In this document: positions 50,827 through 59,941 of the stretch, piece by piece | Layout: each line of letters opens with the position of its first letter | Numbering within the stretch: position 1 is the first letter of the stretch | NCBI RefSeq assembly: GCF_003316765.1 | Contig: NZ_NIJF01000073.1 | Span: forward strand, 1 to 64,000 | Origin: Bacillus sp. P14.5 | GTDB taxonomy: Bacteria > Bacillota > Bacilli > Bacillales > Bacillaceae_B | Reading direction: 5' to 3' | Length of the DNA: 64,000 bases | Notes under the pieces: model-generated | Database searches by the model: none | What the model was told of the DNA's origin: nothing | What the model saw: only the letters and a program-made list of their open reading frames with translations | Made by a program: the position numbers and the translations under genes

Positions 50827-51849
50827 TCAATTTATCAAGTTTGTACCGAGATGTTCATTACGCCATTTTTGAGGGGTAGCACCTTCCCATAGGTGAAAGG
50901 CACGGTAGAATGAGTTTTGGTCTTCATATCCAATCAAAAAGGCGACCTCTTTAATATTAAGCGACGGGTCTGCGAGGTACTCTCTTGCCTGCTCATGTCG
51001 AACGTCTACTAACAAATGCTTGAAGCTTGTGCCTTCTTCAGCAAGCCGCCGCTGCAAGGTACGATTGCTTACCCCTAATTCGCTCGCAATAATCTGAATG
51101 TCAGGGCGACCTCCAGTGAGGCTGCGTTTCAAGATCCATTTGACGGTCTCGGTAATTGAACGGCTTCGTGGCTCCTCATTCAATGACTGTTCCAGTACGG
51201 GAGTCAGTACCTCTAGTAATTCAGCATTGTACGAGACAAAGGGTCGATCCAGATCTGCTCGATGTATAGTCAATCTGTTACAATTTGTACCGACCTGAAT
51301 TCGGCAGCCGAAGTAATCTTCAAGAATCTGCATGTCACCAATTGAATGGGTAGAAAATTCTACTAATTTTGCTGTAAAAAGTTGACCTGTGCCTCGGCGT
51401 CCCAGTTCGAGAAGAAATGCCAACGTAATGCCAATTAGAATGGGTGGGACGGGTTGTTCACTTTGCGATGATTCTATTTCAATTGTACAGTGTTCACCTT
51501 CCTCAGTAATATGTAAGCTTTCAGGAGGGCACAGTTGTTTGTACCTGGCCATGCGCTTTAAGGCATCACGGTAGTCACTAGCATGGTAAGTTGCTAAGAC
51601 AGTCGGAGGAAAATGATCTGTTTCAAAGGATGTCGCAAGCTTGATGATTCCTTTGGCAGTGTCATCCATGAGGTCAGAATAAGCCTGCCAAATCGCAAAA
51701 TATTGGGCTGTGGTAACAACTTGATCTGAAACAATAGATAGTGGCAATTGTGCTTTTCGAAGTACATCGTGGGGGGCTATTCCCAATTGCCGTAATCCTG
51801 CCCAAAATCCTGCAGGGAATTTTACACGATCAGAGTTATAGAACGTCAT
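50827..51849 (-). CDS. AraC-family transcriptional regulator (arabinose-binding-like N-domain)
   Basis: This 340-residue protein has an N-terminal domain of the OruR/Arabinose_bd type (about 15-195). A C-terminal AraC HTH (about 240-332) reads IQIIASELGVSNRTLQRRLAEEG and VAFLIGYEDQNSFYRAFHLWEG. It is more usual in Proteobacteria than in Bacillus, which may indicate transfer, though codon use does not clearly differ. The downstream SDR gene is a likely target. AAAGGAGG precedes ATG 51849. Confidence 0.88.
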   Translation of the reverse strand: MTFYNSDRVKFPAGFWAGLRQLGIAPHDVLRKAQLPLSIVSDQVVTTAQYFAIWQAYSDLMDDTAKGIIKLATSFETDHFPPTVLATYHASDYRDALKRMARYKQLCPPESLHITEEGEHCTIEIESSQSEQPVPPILIGITLAFLLELGRRGTGQLFTAKLVEFSTHSIGDMQILEDYFGCRIQVGTNCNRLTIHRADLDRPFVSYNAELLEVLTPVLEQSLNEEPRSRSITETVKWILKRSLTGGRPDIQIIASELGVSNRTLQRRLAEEGTSFKHLLVDVRHEQAREYLADPSLNIKEVAFLIGYEDQNSFYRAFHLWEGATPQKWRNEHLGTNLIN

Positions 51850-52026
51850 GCATATGGACCTCCTTTTTTCATTAGTAGATTACCGTGTCCTTCTTTGCTA
51901 ATAGTATAGTGTAATAGTAACTCTCCAACGTTGCTTTGTAACTAGCTGATGGCGACATAACACTTGCTAACTACGCCAAATTATATTCAAAACGACAGCA
52001 GTACATAAGGGATTAAGTACTGTTCC

Positions 52027-52100
52027 CGGGGTGGTCTCCCAAAGGCAGCTCAGTGACCAGCTGTTGAATCAGCGGGTTATCGGCAACCTGCATGGAAACA
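52027..52100. pseudogene. 74-bp fragment of the VOC gene at 59942-60748
   Basis: CCCGGGGTGGTCTCCCAAAGG up to GCGGGTTATCGGCAACCTG matches 60488-60562 of the VOC-family gene in the same orientation with few differences. It fuses directly to the GGGGACGGTCC repeat at 52101. Confidence 0.82.
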
Positions 52101-52169
52101 GAAACAAGGGGACGGTCCTTGTGTTGCACTTTTCAGGAAACGGCACCGGGAGAAGCGTCCCCTTGTTTC
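52101..52169. repeat. GGGGACGGTCC dispersed palindrome
   Basis: AACAAGGGGACGGTCCTTGTG pairs imperfectly with AGAAGCGTCCCCTTGTTTC; second copy of the repeat at 36080-36145. Near 52231 a TCACTGTGAC palindrome and a GGGGGTCAGGCCCC half copy follow. Apart from these, the gap 51850-52503 shows no gene. Confidence 0.8.
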
Positions 52170-52503
52170 AAGGAAGTATTTATGTACATATTGAAATTTT
52201 GAAGAATAATGTTTTCTATATAATGTCAGGCCGTCACTGTGACATAAAAAAAGGTCAAAGTGACGGGGGTCAGGCCCCGTCTTTTCATTTAATAATCGAT
52301 AATATACTGTTTTTAGCTCCTTTTAAATTCCTCTAGATTGTCACTTTCAAAATAAATGGATTTCTACACTATTTTACTTTTATACTGGTCTTAAGGCTTA
52401 TTCGAACTGAAATAGAATACAGCTATACCAATAAGTATATGGATGAAAAAAATAGAAGGAAAACAGAACCTGATCTGCTTCACATTAGAAAGGATAGGTA
52501 TTT

Positions 52504-53193
52504 ATGTCATTAATATCAATTTTAGTTGTAGACGATGATAGTAATATACGAGAACTAACAAATCTCTATCTGACAATGGAGGGATATAATGTATTGCAAG
52601 CAAATGATGGGGAAGAGGCTATAAAATTATTAAAGCGTCAGGATATTCACTTAGCAGTTATAGATATTATGATGCCTCGGAAAAGCGGGTGGGAGCTTTG
52701 TGAGGAAATTCGGGAGGGTTATGATATACCAATCATCATGTTAACGGCTAAAGGTGAAAGTGAAGATAAAGTTAAGGGATTTGAGCTTGGCACGGATGAT
52801 TACATTGTAAAACCATTTGATGCGAAGGAGTTTGTCTTACGTGTCAAGGCGCTGCTTCGACGTAATAAAGTCCATGCTGAGAAAAGAATGTCCATTGGTA
52901 ATGTAAAGATAGACGGAAGAAGTCTTGAAGTAATGGTTGGGGATAAATCAATTGCCTTTCCTTTAAAGGAATTTCAACTCCTTTTTAAGCTTGCTGCCAA
53001 TCCTGGCAGAGTATTCTCTAGAGATCACCTTATTGAAGACATATGGGGAATTGAGTTTGATGGAAATGAACGGACGATAGATTCGCACATTAAAAAAATC
53101 AGAAAAAAATTGGAAGATAAAAATGCACAGGTTACCATCACGACCATCAGGGGACTGGGTTATCGGTTAGAGGAAAAGTATAAAGATGTTTAA
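52504..53193 (+). CDS. OmpR-family response regulator
   Basis: This 229-residue protein has a receiver domain (DDD acidic pocket near 9-11, phosphoacceptor Asp in AVIDIMMPRKSG) and a winged-helix OmpR/PhoB DNA-binding domain (about 130-225). It overlaps the kinase gene by 8 bp. Tandem 11-bp-spaced repeats before the RND gene are its likely target sites. Confidence 0.94.
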   Translation: MSLISILVVDDDSNIRELTNLYLTMEGYNVLQANDGEEAIKLLKRQDIHLAVIDIMMPRKSGWELCEEIREGYDIPIIMLTAKGESEDKVKGFELGTDDYIVKPFDAKEFVLRVKALLRRNKVHAEKRMSIGNVKIDGRSLEVMVGDKSIAFPLKEFQLLFKLAANPGRVFSRDHLIEDIWGIEFDGNERTIDSHIKKIRKKLEDKNAQVTITTIRGLGYRLEEKYKDV

Positions 53194-54550
53194 TTCATTA
53201 TACACCAGAATGGTCCTTACGTTTTTAGTTGTTGTGGTGATTAGTGTAACAGTGTCTTTTTTTATCACCTTCAGTATTTATGAAGATCGCGTGATTGAAG
53301 AACTGGAAGAAGAAATGATTTTCTCGGGCAAAGCAATCATTCAGCTATACAAAGAAATGGAGCCTGAAAATCTTGAACGTTATTTAGAAGGGATTTCATC
53401 AATCCGCTTCAATATAGCCGTATATTCTGAAGACGGAGAGGCCGATTATTACGGAAAAGCAAATCCGGAGAATTATGCTGCACCAAGTGAAATAGAAGCA
53501 GTGCTTGCTGGAGGTATTTATAGAATCGATAATCAGGATCCAAGGTTATTAAGAAATTCGTCAGTGGGCCTGCCGTTTGAGGCAAATGGACAAAACTATG
53601 CCCTCTTCTTAAAGCCAGGAATTATCGGAAAGCTTAGTTTTGTTCAAGAGGTCCTTACCACTGTCTTAATAAGCGTCTTGAGCATCGGAAGCATCCTTTA
53701 TCTTTTTGTCGCCATTTATTTAGTTACTCCGATCAAAAAGCTGACAACTTTTACTTCTAAAATTGCAAAAGGAAACTTTTCAGGAAATGTTCCAATAAAA
53801 AGAAATGATGAAATAGGCCAACTTGCCATAAGCTTTAATACGATGAACAAAGAATTGAACCGTATAGAGAATACGCGGCGGGAATTCATCTCAAATGTTT
53901 CTCATGATTTACAATCTCCTTTAACTTCGATAAGAGGCTTTGCCATAGCACTAAAGGAGAATGAATTTCCAAAATCCCAACAAGATCATTACTTAACCAT
54001 CATTCAAACCGAAAGTGAGAGACTGGCAAAATTAAGCGAAAACCTATTAAAGCTTTCTGTTCTTGAAGGTAAAGAAAATCCATTGAACAAACAATTTTAT
54101 CGCTTGGACCAGCAGATACGTCAAGTGTTCCTAAATCATCAACCTCAGTGGTTGGAAAAAGGTATTCAAATAGACCTGGAAGATGTGAAGCCGGTGGAAA
54201 TTGATGCTGATAAAGACCAGTTGGAACAAGTATGGCATAATCTTCTTACGAACAGCATGAAGTTCACCGATTATCAGGGAGGAATTAAAGTCATTCTGGA
54301 AGAACAGGGTGAGAGTATTCAAGTAGTCTTTTCTGATACTGGAAAAGGAATTCCTGAAGAAGATTGGCCTTATGTTTTTGACCGGTTTTTTACAGTTGAT
54401 CGTGCAAGGGTTCGATCGAAACAAGGGAGTGGACTTGGTTTAGCTATTGTAAAGAAAATCGTTAATCTTCACGGCGGCGAAATTAGCGTTCATAGTGCTG
54501 TGGGTAAAGGAACGTCTTTTACGATTACACTGCCAAAAAGCATGGGGTAA
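53186..54550 (+). CDS. Sensor histidine kinase
   Basis: This 454-residue kinase has transmembrane helices at about 8-28 and 152-175 with an extracellular loop of about 120 residues. A HAMP domain follows (about 175-230), then the HisKA phosphoacceptor in NVSHDLQSPLTSIRG and an HATPase with NSMKF, DTGKGIP and GSGLGLAIV. It pairs with the preceding regulator. Given the downstream exporter, it may sense an amphiphilic or antimicrobial compound (inference). Confidence 0.94.
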   Translation: MFNSLYTRMVLTFLVVVVISVTVSFFITFSIYEDRVIEELEEEMIFSGKAIIQLYKEMEPENLERYLEGISSIRFNIAVYSEDGEADYYGKANPENYAAPSEIEAVLAGGIYRIDNQDPRLLRNSSVGLPFEANGQNYALFLKPGIIGKLSFVQEVLTTVLISVLSIGSILYLFVAIYLVTPIKKLTTFTSKIAKGNFSGNVPIKRNDEIGQLAISFNTMNKELNRIENTRREFISNVSHDLQSPLTSIRGFAIALKENEFPKSQQDHYLTIIQTESERLAKLSENLLKLSVLEGKENPLNKQFYRLDQQIRQVFLNHQPQWLEKGIQIDLEDVKPVEIDADKDQLEQVWHNLLTNSMKFTDYQGGIKVILEEQGESIQVVFSDTGKGIPEEDWPYVFDRFFTVDRARVRSKQGSGLGLAIVKKIVNLHGGEISVHSAVGKGTSFTITLPKSMG

Positions 54551-54567
54551 AATCCATGCTTTTTTTC
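54540..54567 (+). terminator. Rho-independent terminator between kinase and RND gene
   Basis: AGCATGG and CCATGCT form the stem around GTAAAAT and are followed by T7. The RND gene therefore needs its own promoter. Confidence 0.9.
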
Positions 54568-54590
54568 TGTCAACCGACATTTAATCTATT

Positions 54591-54623
54591 GGTCACATTC
54601 GGGTCACAATTCTTTCTTATGAT
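54591..54623 (+). promoter_or_regulatory. Probable response-regulator sites and promoter of the RND gene
   Basis: Direct repeats GGTCACATTC (54591) and GGTCACAATTC (54602) are 11 bp apart, the spacing typical for OmpR-family tandem sites. They replace the -35 box, and a TATGAT -10 box lies at 54618-54623. Regulator-dependent activation is predicted. Confidence 0.72.
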
Positions 54624-54650
54624 AGTGCTCGTAAGGAAGGAGATGCGGCT

Positions 54651-57600
54651 ATGAGAAAAATACTGGAATTCAGTTTGAAAAATAACATAGCTATAATTAT
54701 TTTATCATTATTAGTGGTTGTTGCTGGGTTGGTTTCATCCAATTCAATAAAATTAGAAACCTATCCAGATGTAGAGTCCCCAACATTATTGGTACAAGCA
54801 GTTTATCCAAACCATTCATCTGAAGAAGTTGAAAATGAGGTAACGACACCAATTGAAGAAGCCATTGAAAATGTCAAACCTTATGACACGCTAACAAGTA
54901 CAACAAGAGATAATCGTACCCTTATTCAAGTAACATATGAATTTGGAGAAGATATGGACGATATTGATCAGAGTATCCAGACATCAATAGATAAAATGGA
55001 CTTACCTGAAGAGGTTGAACTGGAGTATAAAAGAATTTCTGCAAGCTCAAAGCCTATTTATAAAATTGCTTTCTCAGCAGAGAGCTTAGATGAGTTACAA
55101 GAAAATGTAACAGATGAATTGATTCCCCAATTACAAAATGTATCGGGTGTAAGTGATGTTAATATCTCAGGTGCAACAACGACTCAATTAGTTGTTGAAG
55201 TAGATAAAGAAAAAAGTAATGAATATGGTCTGACGGTATCTGAAGTTGCTGAATATCTTGAGCAAGGGAATTACGTATTACCTTTGGGCTCACTTGAGAA
55301 TGAAGGAAATAAAATCCCTGTAAGTCTTGAGGAACAAATTGAGAGTGCGGAAGAATTAAAGGATATTACTATCCCGGTTACTCCTGAACAATCGATTCCA
55401 AATCCATCACCTTCATTACAACAACAGCCCCAAAATGTCTTTATTCCTCTAGATGAGATTGCTGAAGTGAAGGAAGTTGAACAAGTTAATGCAATTTCAC
55501 GCTATAACGGAGACTCAGCTCTTATTCTTGATGTAGTAAAGACACAAGAAGGAAACACAGCAGAAGTTGTTGAGTTATTAAAAAGTGAGGTTGATGATTT
55601 TAACGAAAAATATGAATATGAACAATTCACGATTATCGATCAAGGAAAAGAAGTAGAAAAATCAGTGGATTCTTTAATAAAAGAAGGTGGATTTGGAGCG
55701 CTATTCACGGTTGTCATCATCTTGCTTTTCTTACGGAATTTTCGAGCTACTATTATTGCCATCCTTTCCCTGCCATTGTCCATTTTAGGAACCATAGCTG
55801 TATTGGATTACTTTGGATACACCCTGAATATTATGACTCTCGGTGGTATGGCAGTAGCGATTGGACGAATAGTTGATGACAGTATCGTGGTTATTGAAAA
55901 CATATTTAAATGGCTGCAAAGGAAAGAAGCTTACACTAAACGTGAAATTATATATAAAGCAACAAAAGAGGTGATTGGAGCTGTAACATCTTCAACAATT
56001 GCAACGGTTGTCGTGTTCTTGCCACTTGCATTTGTAGGTGGGATTGTTGGAGAGTTCTTCAGGCCGTTCTCCATTGCTGTTGTAACATCTATTATTCTAT
56101 CGTTGCTGGTAGCCTTTATGTTAATTCCTGTATTAGGTTTACTCTTCTTAAAAACAGGAGTCCATGAGGGAGAAGCGGGCTGGTTACAAAGGGGATATGA
56201 CTACTTCTTAAAGAAGTCCCTTTCAAAAAAATGGGTTGTCATCGCCGTTGCATTATCTTTACTGGTGGGCTCCTTAGCAATGATTCCTTCTATTGGTAAG
56301 TCATTCCTTCCAAGTGGTCCAGCCAGTGCCCTGCAAATCGACGTGGAGCTTCCCGTATCCACGCCATTGTCAGAAACAGACGAGCTTGCAAAAGGAATTG
56401 AGGCTGAGTTAAGCGATTACGAGAAAGTGGATTATGTTCAAGTTGCAGTGGGATTAGCAAACAACACCAATCAGTTAAAACAGAAGAGTTCAAATGATTA
56501 TACAGCCACCTTCTATATACAGTTACTTGAAGGCGAGACGGTAACTGATCATAAAGAGCCTATTGAAGAAAAAGTAGAGGAACTGGTGAAGGAACAGTAT
56601 AAGGACAGTTCAATTCGAATTCAAGAGGTACAGCAGGAGGGACCTCCTTCCGGTAAAACAATTGATATCACTCTCTATGGGGAGAATCTTGATCAATTGA
56701 TTGATGCAGCGAATAAAGTTGAGGATTCGTTGCTGCAAAATGAGAATTTAACAAATATATCAAACACAGCCCAACAAAAACAAACAAAATTTCGCCTGGA
56801 GCTGACTGAAGAGGCAAAAGAACAAGGAATCAGTCAATTTGCTGTATATCAGCAAATTGAAGAGCAAATGAATGAATTATCTATTGGAAATATGATTCTG
56901 GATGATAAAGAAACGGAAGTAGTAGTCACATATGATGCTCTAGTTTCCAATAAGTCAGAAATGGAAAAAGCAGAGATTGTAACACCAGCAGGAGTGAAGG
57001 AGTTAGCGGATGTTGCAGCAATTGAAGAACAACAAATTCCTGCTGCTATTGCACACAAGGATACAAAAAGTGCATTCACAATATCGGCAGAGAGTATAGG
57101 TGAAGAAGTCGGGCAAGTAACGGAAACCGTTGAAAAAGACATTGCCGCCCTTTCATTACCTAATGGAATTGAGTGGGAAGTAGGCGGCGGTCAAGAAATG
57201 ATGACAGAAGGATTTCGTGACTTAGGCCAGGCTATGATGATTGCAATAGGGTTAGTATTTTTAACCTTAACGATTACGTATGGCGGAATCATCACTCCAA
57301 TTGTTATCTTGTCATCGATTATCTTTGTTCCCATTGGTTCTTTAGGAGCCATTATGCTGACCGGAGAAACCTTATCTATGAGTGTAATGATTGGAATGCT
57401 GATGCTGATTGGAATTGTAGTTACCAATGCAGTTGTCATGCTGGATCGGGTGGAAAGCAACAGAAGAGAAGGACTTGACTTACACACTTCACTAATTGAG
57501 GCTTGTAAATCGCGTTTCCGTCCAATCTTAATGACGGCACTTGCAACAATCCTAGCCTTAGTACCATTAGCGTTATCTCAATCTTCATCAGGTGTAATTT

Positions 57601-57710
57601 CGAAGAGTCTTGCGATTACGGTTATTGGTGGTTTAACAACAAGTACTCTTTTGACGCTAGTATTTACCCCTGTACTTTACAGTTTAGTAGGAAAATGGAG
57701 AAAGCTATAA
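54651..57710 (+). CDS. RND efflux transporter (SwrC/AcrB family)
   Basis: This 1019-residue proton-driven exporter has 12 transmembrane helices in two halves, each with a large extracellular loop. The GRIVDDSIVVIENI motif of the proton relay is in helix 4. The second half carries GIVVTNAVVMLDRVE. No membrane-fusion or outer-membrane partner is encoded nearby, as expected for Gram-positive RND pumps such as SwrC, which exports surfactin-like amphiphiles. It follows an OmpR-type two-component system and has its own regulated promoter. GGAAGGAG precedes the ATG. Confidence 0.94.
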   Translation: MRKILEFSLKNNIAIIILSLLVVVAGLVSSNSIKLETYPDVESPTLLVQAVYPNHSSEEVENEVTTPIEEAIENVKPYDTLTSTTRDNRTLIQVTYEFGEDMDDIDQSIQTSIDKMDLPEEVELEYKRISASSKPIYKIAFSAESLDELQENVTDELIPQLQNVSGVSDVNISGATTTQLVVEVDKEKSNEYGLTVSEVAEYLEQGNYVLPLGSLENEGNKIPVSLEEQIESAEELKDITIPVTPEQSIPNPSPSLQQQPQNVFIPLDEIAEVKEVEQVNAISRYNGDSALILDVVKTQEGNTAEVVELLKSEVDDFNEKYEYEQFTIIDQGKEVEKSVDSLIKEGGFGALFTVVIILLFLRNFRATIIAILSLPLSILGTIAVLDYFGYTLNIMTLGGMAVAIGRIVDDSIVVIENIFKWLQRKEAYTKREIIYKATKEVIGAVTSSTIATVVVFLPLAFVGGIVGEFFRPFSIAVVTSIILSLLVAFMLIPVLGLLFLKTGVHEGEAGWLQRGYDYFLKKSLSKKWVVIAVALSLLVGSLAMIPSIGKSFLPSGPASALQIDVELPVSTPLSETDELAKGIEAELSDYEKVDYVQVAVGLANNTNQLKQKSSNDYTATFYIQLLEGETVTDHKEPIEEKVEELVKEQYKDSSIRIQEVQQEGPPSGKTIDITLYGENLDQLIDAANKVEDSLLQNENLTNISNTAQQKQTKFRLELTEEAKEQGISQFAVYQQIEEQMNELSIGNMILDDKETEVVVTYDALVSNKSEMEKAEIVTPAGVKELADVAAIEEQQIPAAIAHKDTKSAFTISAESIGEEVGQVTETVEKDIAALSLPNGIEWEVGGGQEMMTEGFRDLGQAMMIAIGLVFLTLTITYGGIITPIVILSSIIFVPIGSLGAIMLTGETLSMSVMIGMLMLIGIVVTNAVVMLDRVESNRREGLDLHTSLIEACKSRFRPILMTALATILALVPLALSQSSSGVISKSLAITVIGGLTTSTLLTLVFTPVLYSLVGKWRKL

Positions 57711-57718
57711 AAATAAAT

Positions 57719-57752
57719 AGAAAGCAGATTAGATTCTAGTCTGCTTTCCTTT
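57719..57752 (+). terminator. Rho-independent terminator of the RND gene
   Basis: GAAAGCAGA and TCTGCTTTC form the stem with an ATTC loop region and a T4 tail. Confidence 0.85.
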
Positions 57753-57769
57753 TCGATGGAGAGGATATC

Positions 57770-58066
57770 ATGAAGAAATGGATAATAATAGCTGTAATAG
57801 TATTAGTCATTTTGCTGGGAATCATGTATGCGACGAAACCTTCTCAAGAAAGATACAATGCCTGGTTAATTGAGACCATAAGTAATCGTATGGAAGGGGA
57901 GTCTTCTATGATGTCACTTGGCATTTCCCTGTTTGGTGAACAGCTGATTGAAAACAATACAGAAACAAATGATTATATAATTTTTAATACCTATGAAACC
58001 AAATTTCAAGGAAAAGAACTGAAATTTATTGGGATGTTCAATATATTTATTCCTTTGCCTGCTTGA
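57770..58066 (+). CDS. DUF4359 family membrane-anchored protein
   Basis: A 98-residue protein with one N-terminal hydrophobic helix (about 3-22), then NPSQERY-like PSQERYNAWLIE and a short extracellular domain. The pattern resembles DUF4359 proteins; function unknown. GGAGAGG precedes ATG 57770, right after the RND terminator. Confidence 0.72.
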   Translation: MKKWIIIAVIVLVILLGIMYATKPSQERYNAWLIETISNRMEGESSMMSLGISLFGEQLIENNTETNDYIIFNTYETKFQGKELKFIGMFNIFIPLPA

Positions 58067-58361
58067 ATAAAACTGCTTAGGTAATCTCTGTGTCTGTCTC
58101 CCAGTAATCTAAAAGGGGTACAAGCAAGAAAAAGTTATAAATCAAACGTTTGTTTAAAATACACGAACTTTAAGTACTATTAGGAGTTGCTTTGCAATTT
58201 ATAAAAAAAGGAATCCGGGTCGTCAGCCATTTTTGAAACTCAGTTAGCGAACCAGTTTCTGCAATGTAGATTTTTTACAAATTTTGGACAATATTAGAAC
58301 TTTAGTATATTATATTACCAGGAACACTTGTTCTGTTTTGTGGGGAGATGGGAGGAATTTA

Positions 58362-58571
58362 ATGAAGGAATATGTATTAAATTTAAATGTTCAACCAAAT
58401 GGTGACTATGAGGTGCATTCAAAAGGATGCAGGAAGGAACCTACTCTTAATGTTGAAAAATTAGGTTACCATATGAGCTGCAATAGCGCTGTAAATGAAG
58501 CAAAAAGAAAGCATCCTCGTAAAAAGATTAATGGTTGCATTCATTGTTCCCGCCTATGTCATACTTCTTAA
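58362..58571 (+). CDS. Small Cys-containing protein
   Basis: A 69-residue basic protein from ATG 58362 after GGGAGGAAT. It contains a CRKEP, a central CNSAVNEAK and a C-terminal CIHCSRLCH segment, five Cys in all, which may bind zinc. Function unknown. The downstream 41-residue gene and a decayed copy of both at 48641 show that the pair travels together. Confidence 0.75.
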   Translation: MKEYVLNLNVQPNGDYEVHSKGCRKEPTLNVEKLGYHMSCNSAVNEAKRKHPRKKINGCIHCSRLCHTS

Positions 58572-58593
58572 ATGATTGGTGAGGTGATAGGTC

Positions 58594-58719
58594 ATGGTTA
58601 AGCATACAGGGGGAAAGCTGAGTAAAGCAGCTAAGGACTTACAGAATCCAAGTACTTCTAAGAAGAATAAGAGTGAAGCTGCGAAGATCTTAAAAAAGCA
58701 TCAAGATAAAAAGCACTAA
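58594..58719 (+). CDS. 41-residue basic protein
   Basis: ATG 58594 after GAGGTGATAGGTC encodes a Lys-rich peptide (MVKHTGGKLSKAAKDLQ then SEAAKILKKHQDKKH). It lies 22 bp after the Cys-containing gene and before a terminator. Its start region and ribosome binding site are conserved in the decayed copy at 48722-48785, which supports that it is a real gene. Confidence 0.68.
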   Translation: MVKHTGGKLSKAAKDLQNPSTSKKNKSEAAKILKKHQDKKH

Positions 58720-58757
58720 ACAACTAACTACCTGATGAAGCTGAATAAGTGTTTCTT

Positions 58758-58816
58758 AAGGAACAGGTTCGTTGTCCCGTTTTCTATGACGGAGCAACGA
58801 ATCTGTCCTTTTTTCG
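58758..58816 (+). terminator. GGGACAGGTTCC-family palindrome acting as terminator
   Basis: AAGGAACAGGTTCGTTG pairs with CAACGAATCTGTCCTT and is followed by T6. A dispersed repeat is used as terminator of the small gene pair. Confidence 0.82.
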
Positions 58817-58993
58817 GTAGGAGATAATGTACTGGATTAATAGAAACCTTTACTTAATAAAGTGCCAGTTCTCTCTATAATAAAATTTGTTTGTGAATTG
58901 CTCGTCAAATAAGCAAATGTTAGTATTTCATATCAGTGTTTTTGTAGCAGCACCAAGATCACTATTCTCCTCTCAAATAATGAGTTGGTTCTA

Positions 58994-59821
58994 TTATTGA
59001 ACTGACTTCTGATGTGTATAGCAAAAGACTTTACCTTTGAAAGTGCTGTTTGATAAACAATACGCTTTAACTTTATCCGAAACAGGTTTATTACAGACAG
59101 TACACGTAGATCCTGAGATAGTTTTTCCTTCTTGTGTATTCGTCTTTAATGCACGTTTATGCTCCTCTCTAACTTTCGGATCAGTAATATTAGCTTTTAA
59201 AAAGGTATTGAAAATCGCTAAGATATCACTTTTAGTTAGGAGAGGCTCTTTATGATGGATTTTCAATACCGAGACTTTCCGATGGATAAACTCTGATAAC
59301 TCGATGTCATAAACGATCATTTCGTTGGATGCTATTTTACGGTAATCTAAGTCTACTTTGAACGTGCAGCGTTTTGTAAAAGATACCATGGAGATAAATA
59401 AATTATGGTACTTCTCATCAATAAGTGAAGTTAGTGCTTTGATATGCCCATAATTTTGCACAAAAGGGTTCATTATTTTGAACTTTCCATTAACCAACCA
59501 CGTTTTACGATCTTTCCCGCCATAAATGGTCCCTTGGTAGTTTTTAGTTTCAATGGCAAAGATACCGTACGGAGTTACAACCACATGGTCAATTTGTGAA
59601 TAACCTGACTTTGCTTTGGGATTTTTAACGAGGAGATCGCTTAAGCAGCGATATTCCTTTGGCAGCTGATCAAGTTGAATATCAATCTTGTATTCCCCTA
59701 TTTCACCTTTTCTAACAGCAACCTGTTCATTCACTTTTTTTGGTGTTGACTTGGTCACATTAGCTTGTTTTGGCTTATCCTCGTTCTTTTTCTTCTTTAA
59801 AAAGTTTAGAAATAATAGCAT
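58994..59821 (-). CDS. NERD domain protein with C-terminal zinc-binding motif
   Basis: This 275-residue protein has a basic N-terminus with a short hydrophobic stretch (MLLFLNFLKKKK). A NERD (nuclease-related) domain follows at about 50-170, with GEIGEYKI, SQIDHVVVTPYGIFAIETKNY and GTIYGG; the Asp and Glu-Thr-Lys residues are the nuclease-type active site. A C-terminal region holds CTVCNKPV, KAYC and CYTHQ and may bind zinc. ATG 59821 after AAGGAG is used instead of the longer frame. The substrate is unknown. Confidence 0.85.
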   Translation of the reverse strand: MLLFLNFLKKKKNEDKPKQANVTKSTPKKVNEQVAVRKGEIGEYKIDIQLDQLPKEYRCLSDLLVKNPKAKSGYSQIDHVVVTPYGIFAIETKNYQGTIYGGKDRKTWLVNGKFKIMNPFVQNYGHIKALTSLIDEKYHNLFISMVSFTKRCTFKVDLDYRKIASNEMIVYDIELSEFIHRKVSVLKIHHKEPLLTKSDILAIFNTFLKANITDPKVREEHKRALKTNTQEGKTISGSTCTVCNKPVSDKVKAYCLSNSTFKGKVFCYTHQKSVQ

Positions 59822-59941
59822 GATTAGCTCCTTGCTAGTTTGGTATACCATTATTGTAACTTTTTGTGGTAAAACTAACCACATCTTGAATGAGGCAGAG
59901 GGAAAAGGACCCCCCGTCCCTCTAAGGTTCAAACTCTCTAA

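Noticed and set aside
52031..52336. 101-codon frame
   Set aside because: It is made of the VOC fragment read antisense plus a dispersed palindrome.
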